Assembly (NCBI GenBank): GCA_050184225.1
Contig: JBFXAN010000125.1
Coordinates: 1 to 19,392, forward strand
DNA length: 19,392 bases
Direction: 5' to 3'
Source: JBFXAN01 sp050184225
Lineage (GTDB): Bacteria > Chloroflexota > Dehalococcoidia > CAUJGQ01
The position numbers and the translations under genes are program-made. Of this stretch, positions 1 through 7,246 are shown piece by piece; the first letter of the stretch is position 1; each line of letters starts with the position of its first letter. The notes under the pieces are model-generated. The model was not told where the DNA came from. It made no database searches and was given only the letters and a program-made list of their open reading frames with translations.

Positions 1-5
1 TCTAT

Positions 6-163
6 ACCAAACTCCCCGCCCCCCTTCCCTCGCTGGGAAGGGGGAGTCCTGGATGGTGTGGGTTGAGGTGAGATGGGCATCGTGCAGACAAATGAGATAC
101 TGACATCCTTGGTAGACGAGGACTCCCCATTCCCTGCGAGGGAAGGGGGCCGGGGGGTTAGGT
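6..163. repeat. 158-bp palindromic element, copy A
   Basis: This is a MITE- or REP-like element with GC-rich inverted arms. The left arm (about 12-50) contains the sub-palindrome CCCTTCCCTCGCTGGGAAGG. The right arm (about 121-163) contains CCCTGCGAGGGAAGGGGG and ends GGGGGGTTAGGT. The interior, read on the minus strand, clearly resembles the interior of the element at 17685-17842: shared strings include CCAAGG, CAGTATCTC and CCATCTC in the same order and spacing. Both copies are 158 bp if the ends are placed at ACC and GGT, and they lie in opposite orientation. No transposase is encoded, so movement would need help in trans. Its right end touches the start of the next gene. Confidence 0.8.
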
Positions 164-417
164 TGCAGATCCTTACGCTCTACTCGCGTTCAGATTGTCA
201 TCTGTGCGAGCAGGCTCATGCAATCGTGATGTCGCTGCTGGATACGTTCGGGTATGAGGTGCGGGTGGTCGATATCGATCGGGATGCGGCGCTGGTCGAG
301 CGCTATGGGGTGAGCATTCCGGTGGTGTCGCTCGATGGGGAGGATGTGCTGGCATGGCCGTTCACACGGGCGATGGCCTACGCTGTCTTGCAACAACGAT
401 TGGGGCCGGGGCGGTAG
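163..417 (+). CDS. Thioredoxin/glutaredoxin-fold protein (DUF836-like)
   Basis: The product is a small redox-fold protein of 84 residues. It begins with the strand motif LTLYSRSDCHLCEQA, whose CHLC is the CxxC expected of glutaredoxin-like DUF836 proteins. It continues through EVRVVDIDRDAALVERYG and SIPVV, the cis-proline loop of the fold. Its role is probably cytoplasmic thiol-disulfide exchange; the substrate is unknown. The start is a choice. An ATG at 73 keeps the same frame open and would give 114 residues, but the extra 30 are encoded by the palindromic element and match nothing in the fold. The TTG at 163, directly after the element's GGTTAGG, gives the usual family length. An MBL hydrolase gene starts 7 bases after the stop, suggesting co-transcription. 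Confidence 0.75.
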   Translation: MQILTLYSRSDCHLCEQAHAIVMSLLDTFGYEVRVVDIDRDAALVERYGVSIPVVSLDGEDVLAWPFTRAMAYAVLQQRLGPGR

Positions 418-424
418 GCAGCGC

Positions 425-1165
425 ATGGGCGAGGTGACGGTCCGTTTCCTGGGGAGCGGCGACGCGTTTGGCAGCGGCGGCCGCTTTCAGACGTGCATGC
501 TCGTGACGTCGAGCGAGGGTTCGACGTTGATCGACTGCGGCGCGTCGTCGTTGATCGCAATGAAGCGGTTTGGCGTCGACCCGAGTGTGATCGACACGGT
601 ACTCGTGTCACATCTACACGGCGACCATTTCGGCGGGCTACCGTTTCTGATTCTGGATGGACAGTTTTCGCGGCGCACGCGGGCGCTCACGATCGCCGGG
701 CCGCCTGGTGTTGAAGCACGGGTTCACGCGGCGATGGAGGTACTCTTTCCCGGGTCATCGCAGACGCAGCAGCGGTATAAGCTTCGGTTTGTCGAATTGA
801 CAGTCGAGGTACAGACGCTGATCGGATCGGTGGGGGTAATGGCATTTCCGGCGGAGCATGCGAGCGGAGCACCTTCGTTTGCACTCCGTGTTGTGGTTGA
901 TGGTCGGGTCATTGCCTATACGGGTGATACGGCGTGGACCGACGCGCTGATTCGGGCAGCCGATGGCGCCGACCTCCTGATTTGCGAGGCGTATTACTTT
1001 GACAAGCGCGTCCCCTTCCATCTCGACTATCAGTCGTTGATGGAGCATCGCGCATCACTGCGCTGCCGGCATCTGATATTGACGCATATGCAGGCGGACA
1101 TGCTCGGTCACATCGATACGGTGAGCGATGAATGCGCATCAGACGGTTTGGAGCTTGTTTTATAG
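425..1165 (+). CDS. MBL-fold metallo-hydrolase (RNase Z/arylsulfatase-like)
   Basis: This 246-residue protein has the metallo-beta-lactamase metal motif HLHGDH at residues 63-68, preceded by the strand FLGSGDAFGSGG typical of the RNase Z-like subgroup. Further metal-site elements are the histidine in FPAEH, the aspartate in YTGDTAW and the late histidine in LILTHM. It should be a soluble di-zinc hydrolase. The substrate cannot be told from sequence; phosphodiesterase or lactonase-type activity is usual in this group. The ATG at 425 is preferred to an upstream in-frame ATG at 335, which would overlap the previous gene and lacks homology. It sits between a DUF836 gene (7-base gap) and a HAD gene (8-base gap), so the three probably form one operon. 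Confidence 0.85.
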   Translation: MGEVTVRFLGSGDAFGSGGRFQTCMLVTSSEGSTLIDCGASSLIAMKRFGVDPSVIDTVLVSHLHGDHFGGLPFLILDGQFSRRTRALTIAGPPGVEARVHAAMEVLFPGSSQTQQRYKLRFVELTVEVQTLIGSVGVMAFPAEHASGAPSFALRVVVDGRVIAYTGDTAWTDALIRAADGADLLICEAYYFDKRVPFHLDYQSLMEHRASLRCRHLILTHMQADMLGHIDTVSDECASDGLELVL

Positions 1166-1173
1166 GGTGTGCG

Positions 1174-1839
1174 ATGATCTACGAGCAACCAGTGCGCGCC
1201 GTCTTCTTCGATGTGGATGGGACACTCCTCGATACGACTGAGTTCATTTATGGGGGCTTTGACCACACGCTTGCGACCCATGGTCATCCGATGGTAGCGC
1301 GGGCAGATTATGCGCGGGTGATGGGGAAGCCGCTGGACGTGTGTTACGCGGAACTGGCGCCGGGTTGCGATCCGGTGCTGCTCTGTGAGACGCATCGCAC
1401 CTGGCAGGCGGGAAATCTCCACCTGTCGGTTCCCTTCAGCGAGACGGTGGATGTGCTTCGCACGCTCAGCGGCGCGGGACTGCGACTGGCGGCGATCACC
1501 AGTCGATCGCGGCGGACTTCGGTGCATACGATCGAGCAGGCGGGGCTTGCCGGGTATCTCGATCTGATCCTGTCCGCGGAGGATGTGACGGCGATCAAGC
1601 CGGACCCGACGCCGCTCTTGCTCGCTCTGAAACGTCTCGATGTGTCGCCGGCGGCCACACTGATGGTGGGTGACACCGACGCGGATATCCTGGCCGGCCG
1701 AGCGGCGGGCGTGCGCACCGTCGGCGTCACCTACGGCTTTCACGGTGCGGAGATCCTGCGACACGCGCCGGACATGACGATTGATAGGCTCAGCGATCTG
1801 ATCCCCATCTGTCTGCCCACACGCAATCGACTCGGTTGA
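1174..1839 (+). CDS. HAD-superfamily hydrolase (PGP/PpaX-like phosphatase)
   Basis: All four HAD motifs are visible in 221 residues: FFDVDGTLL (nucleophile Asp13 and acid/base Asp15), the motif II threonine in AAITSRSRR, the motif III lysine in IKPDPTPLL, and motif IV GDTDAD. Together with the helical cap after motif I this is subfamily IA, the group of phosphoglycolate phosphatase and pyrophosphatase PpaX. It is a cytoplasmic Mg2+-dependent phosphatase; the substrate is not determinable. The ATG at 1174 lies 8 bases after the MBL stop. An ATG at 1132 in the same frame would overlap the MBL gene and add 14 unrelated residues. A stem-loop follows at 1845-1865. Confidence 0.85.
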   Translation: MIYEQPVRAVFFDVDGTLLDTTEFIYGGFDHTLATHGHPMVARADYARVMGKPLDVCYAELAPGCDPVLLCETHRTWQAGNLHLSVPFSETVDVLRTLSGAGLRLAAITSRSRRTSVHTIEQAGLAGYLDLILSAEDVTAIKPDPTPLLLALKRLDVSPAATLMVGDTDADILAGRAAGVRTVGVTYGFHGAEILRHAPDMTIDRLSDLIPICLPTRNRLG

Positions 1840-1844
1840 TACGA

Positions 1845-1865
1845 CTGTGGGGTGATGCCCCACAG
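1845..1865. terminator. Stem-loop after the HAD gene
   Basis: A perfect 8-bp inverted repeat, CTGTGGGG / CCCCACAG with a 5-base loop, lies 6 bases after the HAD stop. No T-tract follows, so it is at best a weak or factor-assisted terminator, or a 3'-end-stabilising hairpin. Confidence 0.4.
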
Positions 1866-1947
1866 ACCGACCACGCGTTACCGCGCATACGCGCGCGGGT
1901 CTGTGCGATAGCCTGAAGCCGAACGATCAACACGCTGGCGGGTAGGG

Positions 1948-3300
1948 ATGATGCAGGTCGCGCACGACGGGCAAGCGGACACGCAACGCGTGATGGTGGC
2001 GCGCGCCGACGCCGCATTTCCCTGGTACATCGGAGGGGCCTTCGCGGTCGCCGTGGCGGGCGGTTTCATGCTGGCGGTGCTGTTGCCGCTGGCCGTGGTG
2101 CTCGAATGGGATTGGGGCGTGCGCTGGCGGGCGCTGACGCAGGCACACGGACATCTGCAGATCGCCGGCTGGTTGGGACTGTTCATCGCCGGGATGTCGC
2201 TGCGGCTGGCGCCGAGGTTCGCGGGACGGCCGTTGCCGTTCCCGGCGATGACCGCACCGGCGCTCTTGTTGCTGCTGTTTGGCGTGCTCGGTCGCGCGCT
2301 CGCTCAACCGTGGATCGAGGATCCGGCGATGCAGGGCATCGTGCTCGTGAGCGCGCTTGCCGAACTGGCCGGGGCGGCGCTGATCGCGCTCCTGCTGATC
2401 GTGACGCTGGCGCCGGCGGCGCGAAGGCTGGCGCCGGCGCCGTTCCTCATGCTCGGCGCGGTTGGGATGGTGACGCAGGCATTACTCGGGGCGTTGTGGC
2501 TGCCGGACCTGACGGCGGACCAACCATACATCGCCGCGGCTCGTAACAACGCGCTTCTCGGAATCCAGTTCTATGCGTTCGTGCTGCCGTTCGTGCTCGG
2601 CGTCTCTTTGCGGGCGCTGCCGGTGTTCTTTGCTCGGCCGGCGCCGAGTGCGCGCACCGCCTGGATCGTCGCGATTGTGTTGGGGGCCGGCGCCGCGGTG
2701 TACGCCGGTGGCGCCATCGCCCTGGACGGAACGACCGGCGTTCGGCTGGAGGGTGCCGGGGCGGGGATGATTGCCCTCGCGATCGTGGCGGTGCTGGCGC
2801 AAACCGGAACCTGGCGGCAACCGGAGCGGCTCCGCACGAGTGCCCGCCATGCCGCGCTGCTGATTCGCACCGCGAGCGCATGGCTGGCTCTTGTCGCCCT
2901 GGCATTGCTGCTGACCGGCATTCGGTCGATGGTCGCTGGAACGCCGGTGTCGCCGGGCGATACCGATGCGATTCGGCATGTGCTCGCGATCGGTGTGTTC
3001 ACGACGCTCCTGGCCGGGATGGCCTACCTCATGCTGCCATGGCTGGCGATGCGGCGCATCAAACCGGCGACGCCGCGCCGTGAGACATTCTCCTTGTGGG
3101 CATTGCTGAGCGTGGCGACGGTGTTGCGGGCCGGCGGCGCGTTGCTGGAAGGCAGCGGCGCCGGCGCGGGCCGGTACTGGCCGATGGCGGTGGGCGGTGT
3201 GCTCGCGCTGAGCGCGGTCGGGTTCCTGGCGTCGATTGTCGCGCGTGCGGCCCGGCCGCAATCCACCGAGATTGTCCTGCACGAACGGAGTACGCGATGA
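1948..3300 (+). CDS. Polytopic membrane protein, NnrS-like
   Basis: This 450-residue protein is strongly hydrophobic throughout, with roughly 12 predicted membrane segments (first about residues 26-52; the last ends near residue 440). The motif QAHGHLQIAGWLGLFIAGM (His67, His69) resembles the His-containing segment of the NnrS family and of heme-copper-oxidase-related proteins, in which histidines can ligate heme. NnrS proteins are linked to nitric oxide tolerance and denitrification. The assignment rests on this motif and topology, so it is moderate; an uncharacterised heme/copper membrane protein is the alternative. The start is ATG 1948 (an adjacent ATG at 1951 is equally possible) after GGCGGGTAGGG. 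Its TGA overlaps the ATG of the hemerythrin-cupin gene by 4 bp (ATGA), implying translational coupling and a shared role in NO or iron stress. Confidence 0.6.
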   Translation: MMQVAHDGQADTQRVMVARADAAFPWYIGGAFAVAVAGGFMLAVLLPLAVVLEWDWGVRWRALTQAHGHLQIAGWLGLFIAGMSLRLAPRFAGRPLPFPAMTAPALLLLLFGVLGRALAQPWIEDPAMQGIVLVSALAELAGAALIALLLIVTLAPAARRLAPAPFLMLGAVGMVTQALLGALWLPDLTADQPYIAAARNNALLGIQFYAFVLPFVLGVSLRALPVFFARPAPSARTAWIVAIVLGAGAAVYAGGAIALDGTTGVRLEGAGAGMIALAIVAVLAQTGTWRQPERLRTSARHAALLIRTASAWLALVALALLLTGIRSMVAGTPVSPGDTDAIRHVLAIGVFTTLLAGMAYLMLPWLAMRRIKPATPRRETFSLWALLSVATVLRAGGALLEGSGAGAGRYWPMAVGGVLALSAVGFLASIVARAARPQSTEIVLHERSTR

Positions 3301-4235
3301 CGATGACGCCGAGTGCGGCGGACCCGATCGCGATCCTTGTGGCCGAGCATCTGACGGCCATGACGTTGTTTGGTGAACTCGACGCTGCGCTGACGCGGGT
3401 AGAGGCGGCGGATTCGGAGGCGCGGGAACGCGCGATGGCGTTGGCGGTGCGGACGCTCGTTTTTCTGAACACCGAACTGGAAGTGCATATCCGCAAGGAA
3501 GAGGAGCCGCTGTTCTCCCGGTTGAAGGCGGCGCTGCCGTCCGACGACCGGCTGGTCGACGAGATGATCGCCGAGCACGACCAGATCCGGATGAAGCGCG
3601 AGCAGGTGCGAGGCGTGTTAGACGAGATGTTGAGCGGCGACGATCACGTGACGTTTCGTGAGCAGCGTGCCCGGCTTGGTACCACGATCGAGGCGGTTGA
3701 GCGAACAGCAGCCGGGTCCGAGGCGTGGCGCGCGCTGCGCCGGACCTGGCGGGCGGCATATGAGACTCTGCGCGTTCACTTTCAGAACGAGGAGGAGATC
3801 GCGTTTCCGCTGGCGCAGGCGTTGCTCGATGTGGAGGAACTGGCGGCAGCAGGGCGGGAGATGGCCGCGATCGACAAGGAGCAGCATATGGATACACCGG
3901 TACAACTGACCGGTATCGCACAGACAACCGATGAACTGCTCGGTTCAGAGGCGCTGGCGCGTGATGGCCGTACGGCACGGACCCTGGTGAAAAGCGGCCC
4001 ACTGCGGATCGTCCTCGTCGCGATCGGTGCGGGGGGTGACGTGCAGGAGCATCAGGCCGCTGGTCCGACCACGATCCAGGCGGTGCGGGGCCGCGTGACG
4101 ATCGCCGGCGGCGGCGTTGATCACGCCTTGCAGCAAGGTGATGTCCTGACTCTGCCGGCCGCGATGCCCCACGCGCTTCGTGCGGAGGAGCCGAGTGCCG
4201 TGCTGGTGACGATCGTCATGGGCGGGGATGGTTAA
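3297..4235 (+). CDS. YtfE/RIC-like hemerythrin domain fused to a cupin
   Basis: The product is 312 residues in two parts. Residues 1-190 form a helical hemerythrin-like domain. His18, His64, Glu68, His94, His161 and Glu165 reproduce the four-His, two-Glu arrangement of the di-iron RIC proteins (YtfE/ScdA), which act in repair of iron centres damaged by NO or oxidants. Residues about 200-312 form a single cupin: a strand with His, the turn AVRGRVTIAGGG, then QQGDVLTLPAAMPHAL. The first cupin motif is degenerate, keeping one clear His, so metal binding there is uncertain. The gene overlaps the NnrS-like gene by 4 bp. Met198, at the domain junction, has a strong Shine-Dalgarno (AAGGAG, 6-base spacer), so a free cupin could also be made. 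This fusion is not one I know as standard. Confidence 0.75.
   Translation: MTMTPSAADPIAILVAEHLTAMTLFGELDAALTRVEAADSEARERAMALAVRTLVFLNTELEVHIRKEEEPLFSRLKAALPSDDRLVDEMIAEHDQIRMKREQVRGVLDEMLSGDDHVTFREQRARLGTTIEAVERTAAGSEAWRALRRTWRAAYETLRVHFQNEEEIAFPLAQALLDVEELAAAGREMAAIDKEQHMDTPVQLTGIAQTTDELLGSEALARDGRTARTLVKSGPLRIVLVAIGAGGDVQEHQAAGPTTIQAVRGRVTIAGGGVDHALQQGDVLTLPAAMPHALRAEEPSAVLVTIVMGGDG
3876..3890 (+). promoter_or_regulatory. Internal ribosome-binding site and ATG at the hemerythrin/cupin junction
   Basis: AAGGAG, six bases, then ATG occurs in frame inside the fusion gene, exactly where the hemerythrin domain ends and the cupin begins. It is a better initiation site than that of many genes in this window. 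It could be a working internal start or the remnant of the start of a once separate cupin gene. Confidence 0.45.
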
Positions 4236-4292
4236 TCGATACGTCCGCTGGTGGGAGCAGTGTCGAACGTCGCATGGCATACCTCCGCCGGC

Positions 4293-4369
4293 CTGTCATC
4301 CTGGCGGCAGAGACGGACCTCGGAGGTGAGACTGCGCCCGAGATCCTTCGCTGTTGCTCAGGATGACAG
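4293..4369. repeat. Short interspersed element with 11-bp inverted ends
   Basis: The 157-base gap between two convergent genes carries a perfect 11-bp inverted repeat, CTGTCATCCTG at 4293-4303 and CAGGATGACAG at 4359-4369, enclosing CGAGATCCTTCGCTG. The pattern resembles dispersed intergenic repeats of the type GTCATCCTG...GAAGGATCTC seen in many high-GC bacterial genomes. That resemblance is from memory. It may also act as a bidirectional transcript end for the two genes. Confidence 0.55.
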
Positions 4370-4391
4370 CGGGATCCATTGCTCGCTTCTT

Positions 4392-5189
4392 CTACACGCC
4401 GACCTTATTGAACTGTGGCTCTCGCTTTTCGCGGAAGGCGCTGATCGCCTCGCGGTGGTCGGGGAGGCGGCGGGCGATCTCATCGCGCATCTGTTCGCGC
4501 TCCATCACGGCGTCGAGGTCGGGGTCGGCGGGGTTCTTTGCCAGCAACTCCTTGATCATCATCACCGCGTCGGTCGGGTTGTTGGCGATCTCCTCGGCTT
4601 TGGCGATGGCAGCTTCCATCAGTTGATCGCCGGGAACGACCTGGGTGACGAGGCCCATGCGCAGCGCTTCATCCGCCTCGACGAAGCGTCCGGTGAGGCA
4701 CATATCGGCGGCGTTGCCTGTGCCGGCGATCTCGGCGAGGAGGCGGGTCGAGCCAAGCTCGGGGATCAGTCCCATCTTGACGAAGCGAATCGAGAGGCGG
4801 GCCGCGTCCGAGGCGATGCGCACGTCGCAGGGCAGCGCGAGCGTCAGGCCGATACCGGCGGCGTAGCCGTTGATCGCGACGACGGTCGGTTTCGAGCGGC
4901 GGATGAAGTGGGTGAAGGAGTAGCCGCCACGGCCCCGCGCCTCGCCATCTCCCTGGGCATTGCGCTCGGCGCGCTGCGCGAAGCCGCCGATGTCGGCGCC
5001 GGCGCAGAAGGCGCGGCCTTCGCCGGTGATCAGGATCGCGCCGATCGCGGGATCGCCGTTCCAGTGTTCGATCTGGTCGCGGATTTCCTGGCCCATCTGT
5101 GCGGTCCAGGCGTTGAGCTTTGTCGGTCGGTTCAACCGGATGATGCCGACGCGGCCTCTGGTCTCAGTGAGGATCTGCTCATAGGTCAT
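4392..5189 (-). CDS. Enoyl-CoA hydratase/isomerase (crotonase) family protein
   Basis: The 265-residue protein is full length for the crotonase fold. The CoA/oxyanion-hole motifs are present: GRAFCAGADIGGF (residues 59-70) and INGYAAGIGLTLALPCDV (from about 106). The two catalytic glutamates of classical hydratase (Glu144 and Glu164 in the rat enzyme) are not evident: the positions I align to them hold Thr115 and a hydrophobic residue near 136. A glutamate does lie in LIPELGST (Glu144), where isomerase-type members such as PaaG and peroxisomal enoyl-CoA isomerases carry an acidic catalytic residue. Isomerase activity is therefore at least as likely as hydration. The ATG at 5189 follows GAGG with 8 bases between; an ATG at 5201 in frame lacks this. 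It is divergent from the GlsB-like gene. Confidence 0.85.
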   Translation of the reverse strand: MTYEQILTETRGRVGIIRLNRPTKLNAWTAQMGQEIRDQIEHWNGDPAIGAILITGEGRAFCAGADIGGFAQRAERNAQGDGEARGRGGYSFTHFIRRSKPTVVAINGYAAGIGLTLALPCDVRIASDAARLSIRFVKMGLIPELGSTRLLAEIAGTGNAADMCLTGRFVEADEALRMGLVTQVVPGDQLMEAAIAKAEEIANNPTDAVMMIKELLAKNPADPDLDAVMEREQMRDEIARRLPDHREAISAFREKREPQFNKVGV

Positions 5190-5237
5190 GGCGCACCTCA
5201 TGGCGATGGTTTGTGAAGGCGATGACACTGTACCACC

Positions 5238-5252
5238 CATCACGACGTGATG
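5238..5252. promoter_or_regulatory. Dyad-symmetric site in a divergent intergenic region
   Basis: CATCAC-GAC-GTGATG is a perfect 6-bp dyad in the 151 bases between the crotonase-family gene (minus) and the GlsB-like gene (plus). Its position suits a repressor or activator operator shared by the divergent promoters. No convincing -35/-10 pair was identified on either side, so this is tentative. Confidence 0.3.
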
Positions 5253-5340
5253 ATGCCGCGCCGCGGTTGCCTCGGCAGGCACATGCGTCGAAGATATGGC
5301 CGGGGCCGCCTCCGACCCATGCGGCCGGCCGAGGTGGGAG

Positions 5341-5601
5341 ATGGAGACGGTTGTCTGGATCGTGCTCGGACTGATCGCCGGTGTGATCGCGATGGTGATT
5401 GTGTTCAGGACGATCCCGCGCACGCCATGGAGTTGGACGGGCGCCTTGCTCGCCGGATTGGCCGGCGGCTGGCTCGGTGGCCTGGTGACGAATGTGGTTG
5501 GCCTTGAGGCAGTGAACTGGTTGGGTGCGTTCATCATCTCGCTGATCGGCACCACGCTCTTGCTCTTCCTGGTCCGCCGACTGCTTCCTGGTCGCACCTA
5601 A
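5341..5601 (+). CDS. GlsB/YeaQ/YmgE-like small membrane protein
   Basis: The product has 86 residues with three hydrophobic segments: residues about 4-22 (VVWIVLGLIAGVIAMVIVF), 31-52 (GALLAGLAGGWLGGLV) and 60-80. The glycine-rich GLIAG and GLAGGWLGG patterns and the C-terminal RRLL after a last helix match the GlsB/YeaQ/YmgE (transglycosylase-associated) family. Those are small inner-membrane proteins often induced by stress; their biochemical role is not established. The ATG at 5341 directly follows GAGGTGGGAG, a good ribosome-binding site. A start at 5296 would add 15 residues with no family counterpart. Confidence 0.7.
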   Translation: METVVWIVLGLIAGVIAMVIVFRTIPRTPWSWTGALLAGLAGGWLGGLVTNVVGLEAVNWLGAFIISLIGTTLLLFLVRRLLPGRT

Positions 5602-5649
5602 CACCAACGTCGCGGCCCGGATGACCGCGCGTCTAATCGAGGAGGGCTC

Positions 5650-6333
5650 ATGACCGCGCAATCCACACAAAACGCCGGCGTTCCGACGGCGGGGATGGAC
5701 ATTCTCGAAGCTATCTACACGACACGCGCGATGCGGCGACTGAAACCGGACCCGATACCGGACGATGTGCTGCGCGCGATCCTCGATGCGGCGATCCGGG
5801 CGCCGTCGGGCGGAAACCAGCAGGGATGGTACTTTGTCGTGGTCCGCGATGCTGGTCTGCGGAAGAAGTTGCAGGAGATCTACAAGCCGGCGATTGACGC
5901 GCTGTTCCAGCCGGGTGGCTTCTACGCCGGCCTGCTGGATGCCGAGGATCCGGCGGTGGTTGAGCAGGGCCGGCTGATGCGGGACTCGGCGCTGTATCTG
6001 GGCGACCATCTTCATGAGGCGCCCGCGATCGTGATCGCCTGCATCCACACCGGCGGGCACGGCACGAACATCATGACCGGGTCGTCGATCTACCCGGCGG
6101 TGCAGAACCTGATGCTGGCCGCCCGGGCCTTCGGCATCGGTAGCACGCTGACGACGATCCACCGGGTGAAGCAGGATGAGGTTCGGGCGATGCTCGGGAT
6201 TCCGCCGGAGGTGGAAACCGCCGCGCTGGTGCCGCTTGGCTATCCGAAGGGACGTTGGGGCGTGGCGAGCCGTCGCCCGCTGGAGCAGGTCGTGTTTGCC
6301 GACCGTTGGGAGGCGCCGTTTGCTTCGTCGTGA
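5650..6333 (+). CDS. Nitroreductase-family FMN oxidoreductase
   Basis: The 227-residue product shows the nitroreductase N-terminus: DILEAIYTTRAMRRLKPDPI, with the arginines that contact FMN phosphate, then AAIRAPSGGNQQGWYFVVV, the PSGxNxQ-type flavin loop. The C-terminal ALVPLGYPKGRWG is also characteristic. Such enzymes are FMN-dependent and use NAD(P)H to reduce nitro groups, quinones or enones; some members use other cofactors, and the natural substrate is unknown. The ATG at 5650 has GGAGGG upstream with a 4-base spacer. Residues 1-18 are a flexible lead that precedes the conserved domain. The gene converges on the MBL gene with 20 bases between the stops. Confidence 0.85.
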   Translation: MTAQSTQNAGVPTAGMDILEAIYTTRAMRRLKPDPIPDDVLRAILDAAIRAPSGGNQQGWYFVVVRDAGLRKKLQEIYKPAIDALFQPGGFYAGLLDAEDPAVVEQGRLMRDSALYLGDHLHEAPAIVIACIHTGGHGTNIMTGSSIYPAVQNLMLAARAFGIGSTLTTIHRVKQDEVRAMLGIPPEVETAALVPLGYPKGRWGVASRRPLEQVVFADRWEAPFASS

Positions 6334-6353
6334 GGCGAGACTTCCGGATCGGC

Positions 6354-7214
6354 CTAGATTGCAAAGGTTTGCAGATCGGCGCCGACGGTGAGCCGTCCGC
6401 CGTAGCTCGGTTCAATATCGGCGATCAGGTCGGAAGGTGAACCGCCCCGAAAGAGGATGTGGCTGAGGATGAGGTGCTGTGTCTCGGCGGCAGCGGCGAT
6501 GGCGCCGATCTCTTTCGAGTGGGTGTGATAGCCGTCGATGGTGGCGCGACGGGCACGCTGATCCGGGTCGGTGATCGTGGCAAGCAGCGCCGCCGCGCCA
6601 CGATGCCAATAGACCTCGTGGACCAGCAGATCCGTCCGCTGCGCGTGGCGGATGAGATTGTCCGATGGGCGCGTATCACCGGAGATGACCGCCGCATGGG
6701 AGCCATCGTCGAGGCGGAAACCGAACGCCTCGTCCACCGGCGCGTGATCGACGCGAAAGCCAGTGAGCCGCCAGCCATCACCTTCGGTGGTCCAGCCTTC
6801 ATCGATCTCGACGACGCGGGGGACCAGCCACTCCGTCCGCAGCCGCTCGCCCCGCTGCCGCACGTCGATGTCGTAGGCGAAAGCGTCCATCAGACGGCGA
6901 ATGAAATCGGCGGTGCCAGGCGGTCCGGCGATCGGCGGCGGCTGATCCCACCAGCGCATGATCCAGCCCGCCCAGAGCAGATCGGCCAGGCCGGTGATGT
7001 GATCGGAATGGAGGTGCGTGATACCGATCTGCCGGATCGGCCGGTTGAGCCGCCCTGTTCCTGCCGGCGCATAGCCCGCTTCCAGCAACCGATGCAGCAC
7101 ACCGCTGCCCGCATCGATCAACACCAACTCGCCCCCGACCTCAATCACCTGACTCGGCCCCCGCCGCGCCGGATCGGGTATCGGTGTGCCGGTGCCGAGC
7201 AACGTCAGCTTCAT
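6354..7214 (-). CDS. MBL-fold metallo-hydrolase (RNase Z-like), second copy type
   Basis: This 286-residue metallo-beta-lactamase-fold protein starts MKLTLLGTGTPIPDPARRGPS, the typical RNase Z/ElaC-like first strand. It carries the metal motif HLHSDH at residues 67-72, a GDTRPSDN acidic site, the histidine in DGYHTHSKEIG and the late histidine in LILSHI. The HTH...IG arrangement is typical of the arylsulfatase/RNase Z-like group. It is only distantly similar to the MBL protein encoded at 425-1165, so this is not a recent duplication. The ATG at 7214 has a strong upstream GGGAGGGAGAG; a start at 7307 would lie inside the adjacent repeat. It probably acts in the cytoplasm on a phosphodiester or ester substrate. 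Confidence 0.85.
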   Translation of the reverse strand: MKLTLLGTGTPIPDPARRGPSQVIEVGGELVLIDAGSGVLHRLLEAGYAPAGTGRLNRPIRQIGITHLHSDHITGLADLLWAGWIMRWWDQPPPIAGPPGTADFIRRLMDAFAYDIDVRQRGERLRTEWLVPRVVEIDEGWTTEGDGWRLTGFRVDHAPVDEAFGFRLDDGSHAAVISGDTRPSDNLIRHAQRTDLLVHEVYWHRGAAALLATITDPDQRARRATIDGYHTHSKEIGAIAAAAETQHLILSHILFRGGSPSDLIADIEPSYGGRLTVGADLQTFAI

Positions 7215-7246
7215 CTCTCCCTCCCGATCGCGGATAGGATACGGAA

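Noticed and set aside
73..162. ATG at 73 as the start of the DUF836 gene
   Set aside because: The 30 extra residues come from the palindromic element and do not belong to the thioredoxin fold; the TTG at 163 gives the normal length. It cannot be excluded that the longer form is made.
6..163. CRISPR array, considered because of repeated GC-rich units
   Set aside because: There are only two inverted arms per site, not regularly spaced direct repeats with unique spacers, and no cas genes.
2482..4002. 506-codon minus-strand open frame opposite the NnrS-like and hemerythrin genes
   Set aside because: Composition is Arg/Pro/His-rich without any motif, as expected for an antisense frame in high-GC DNA.
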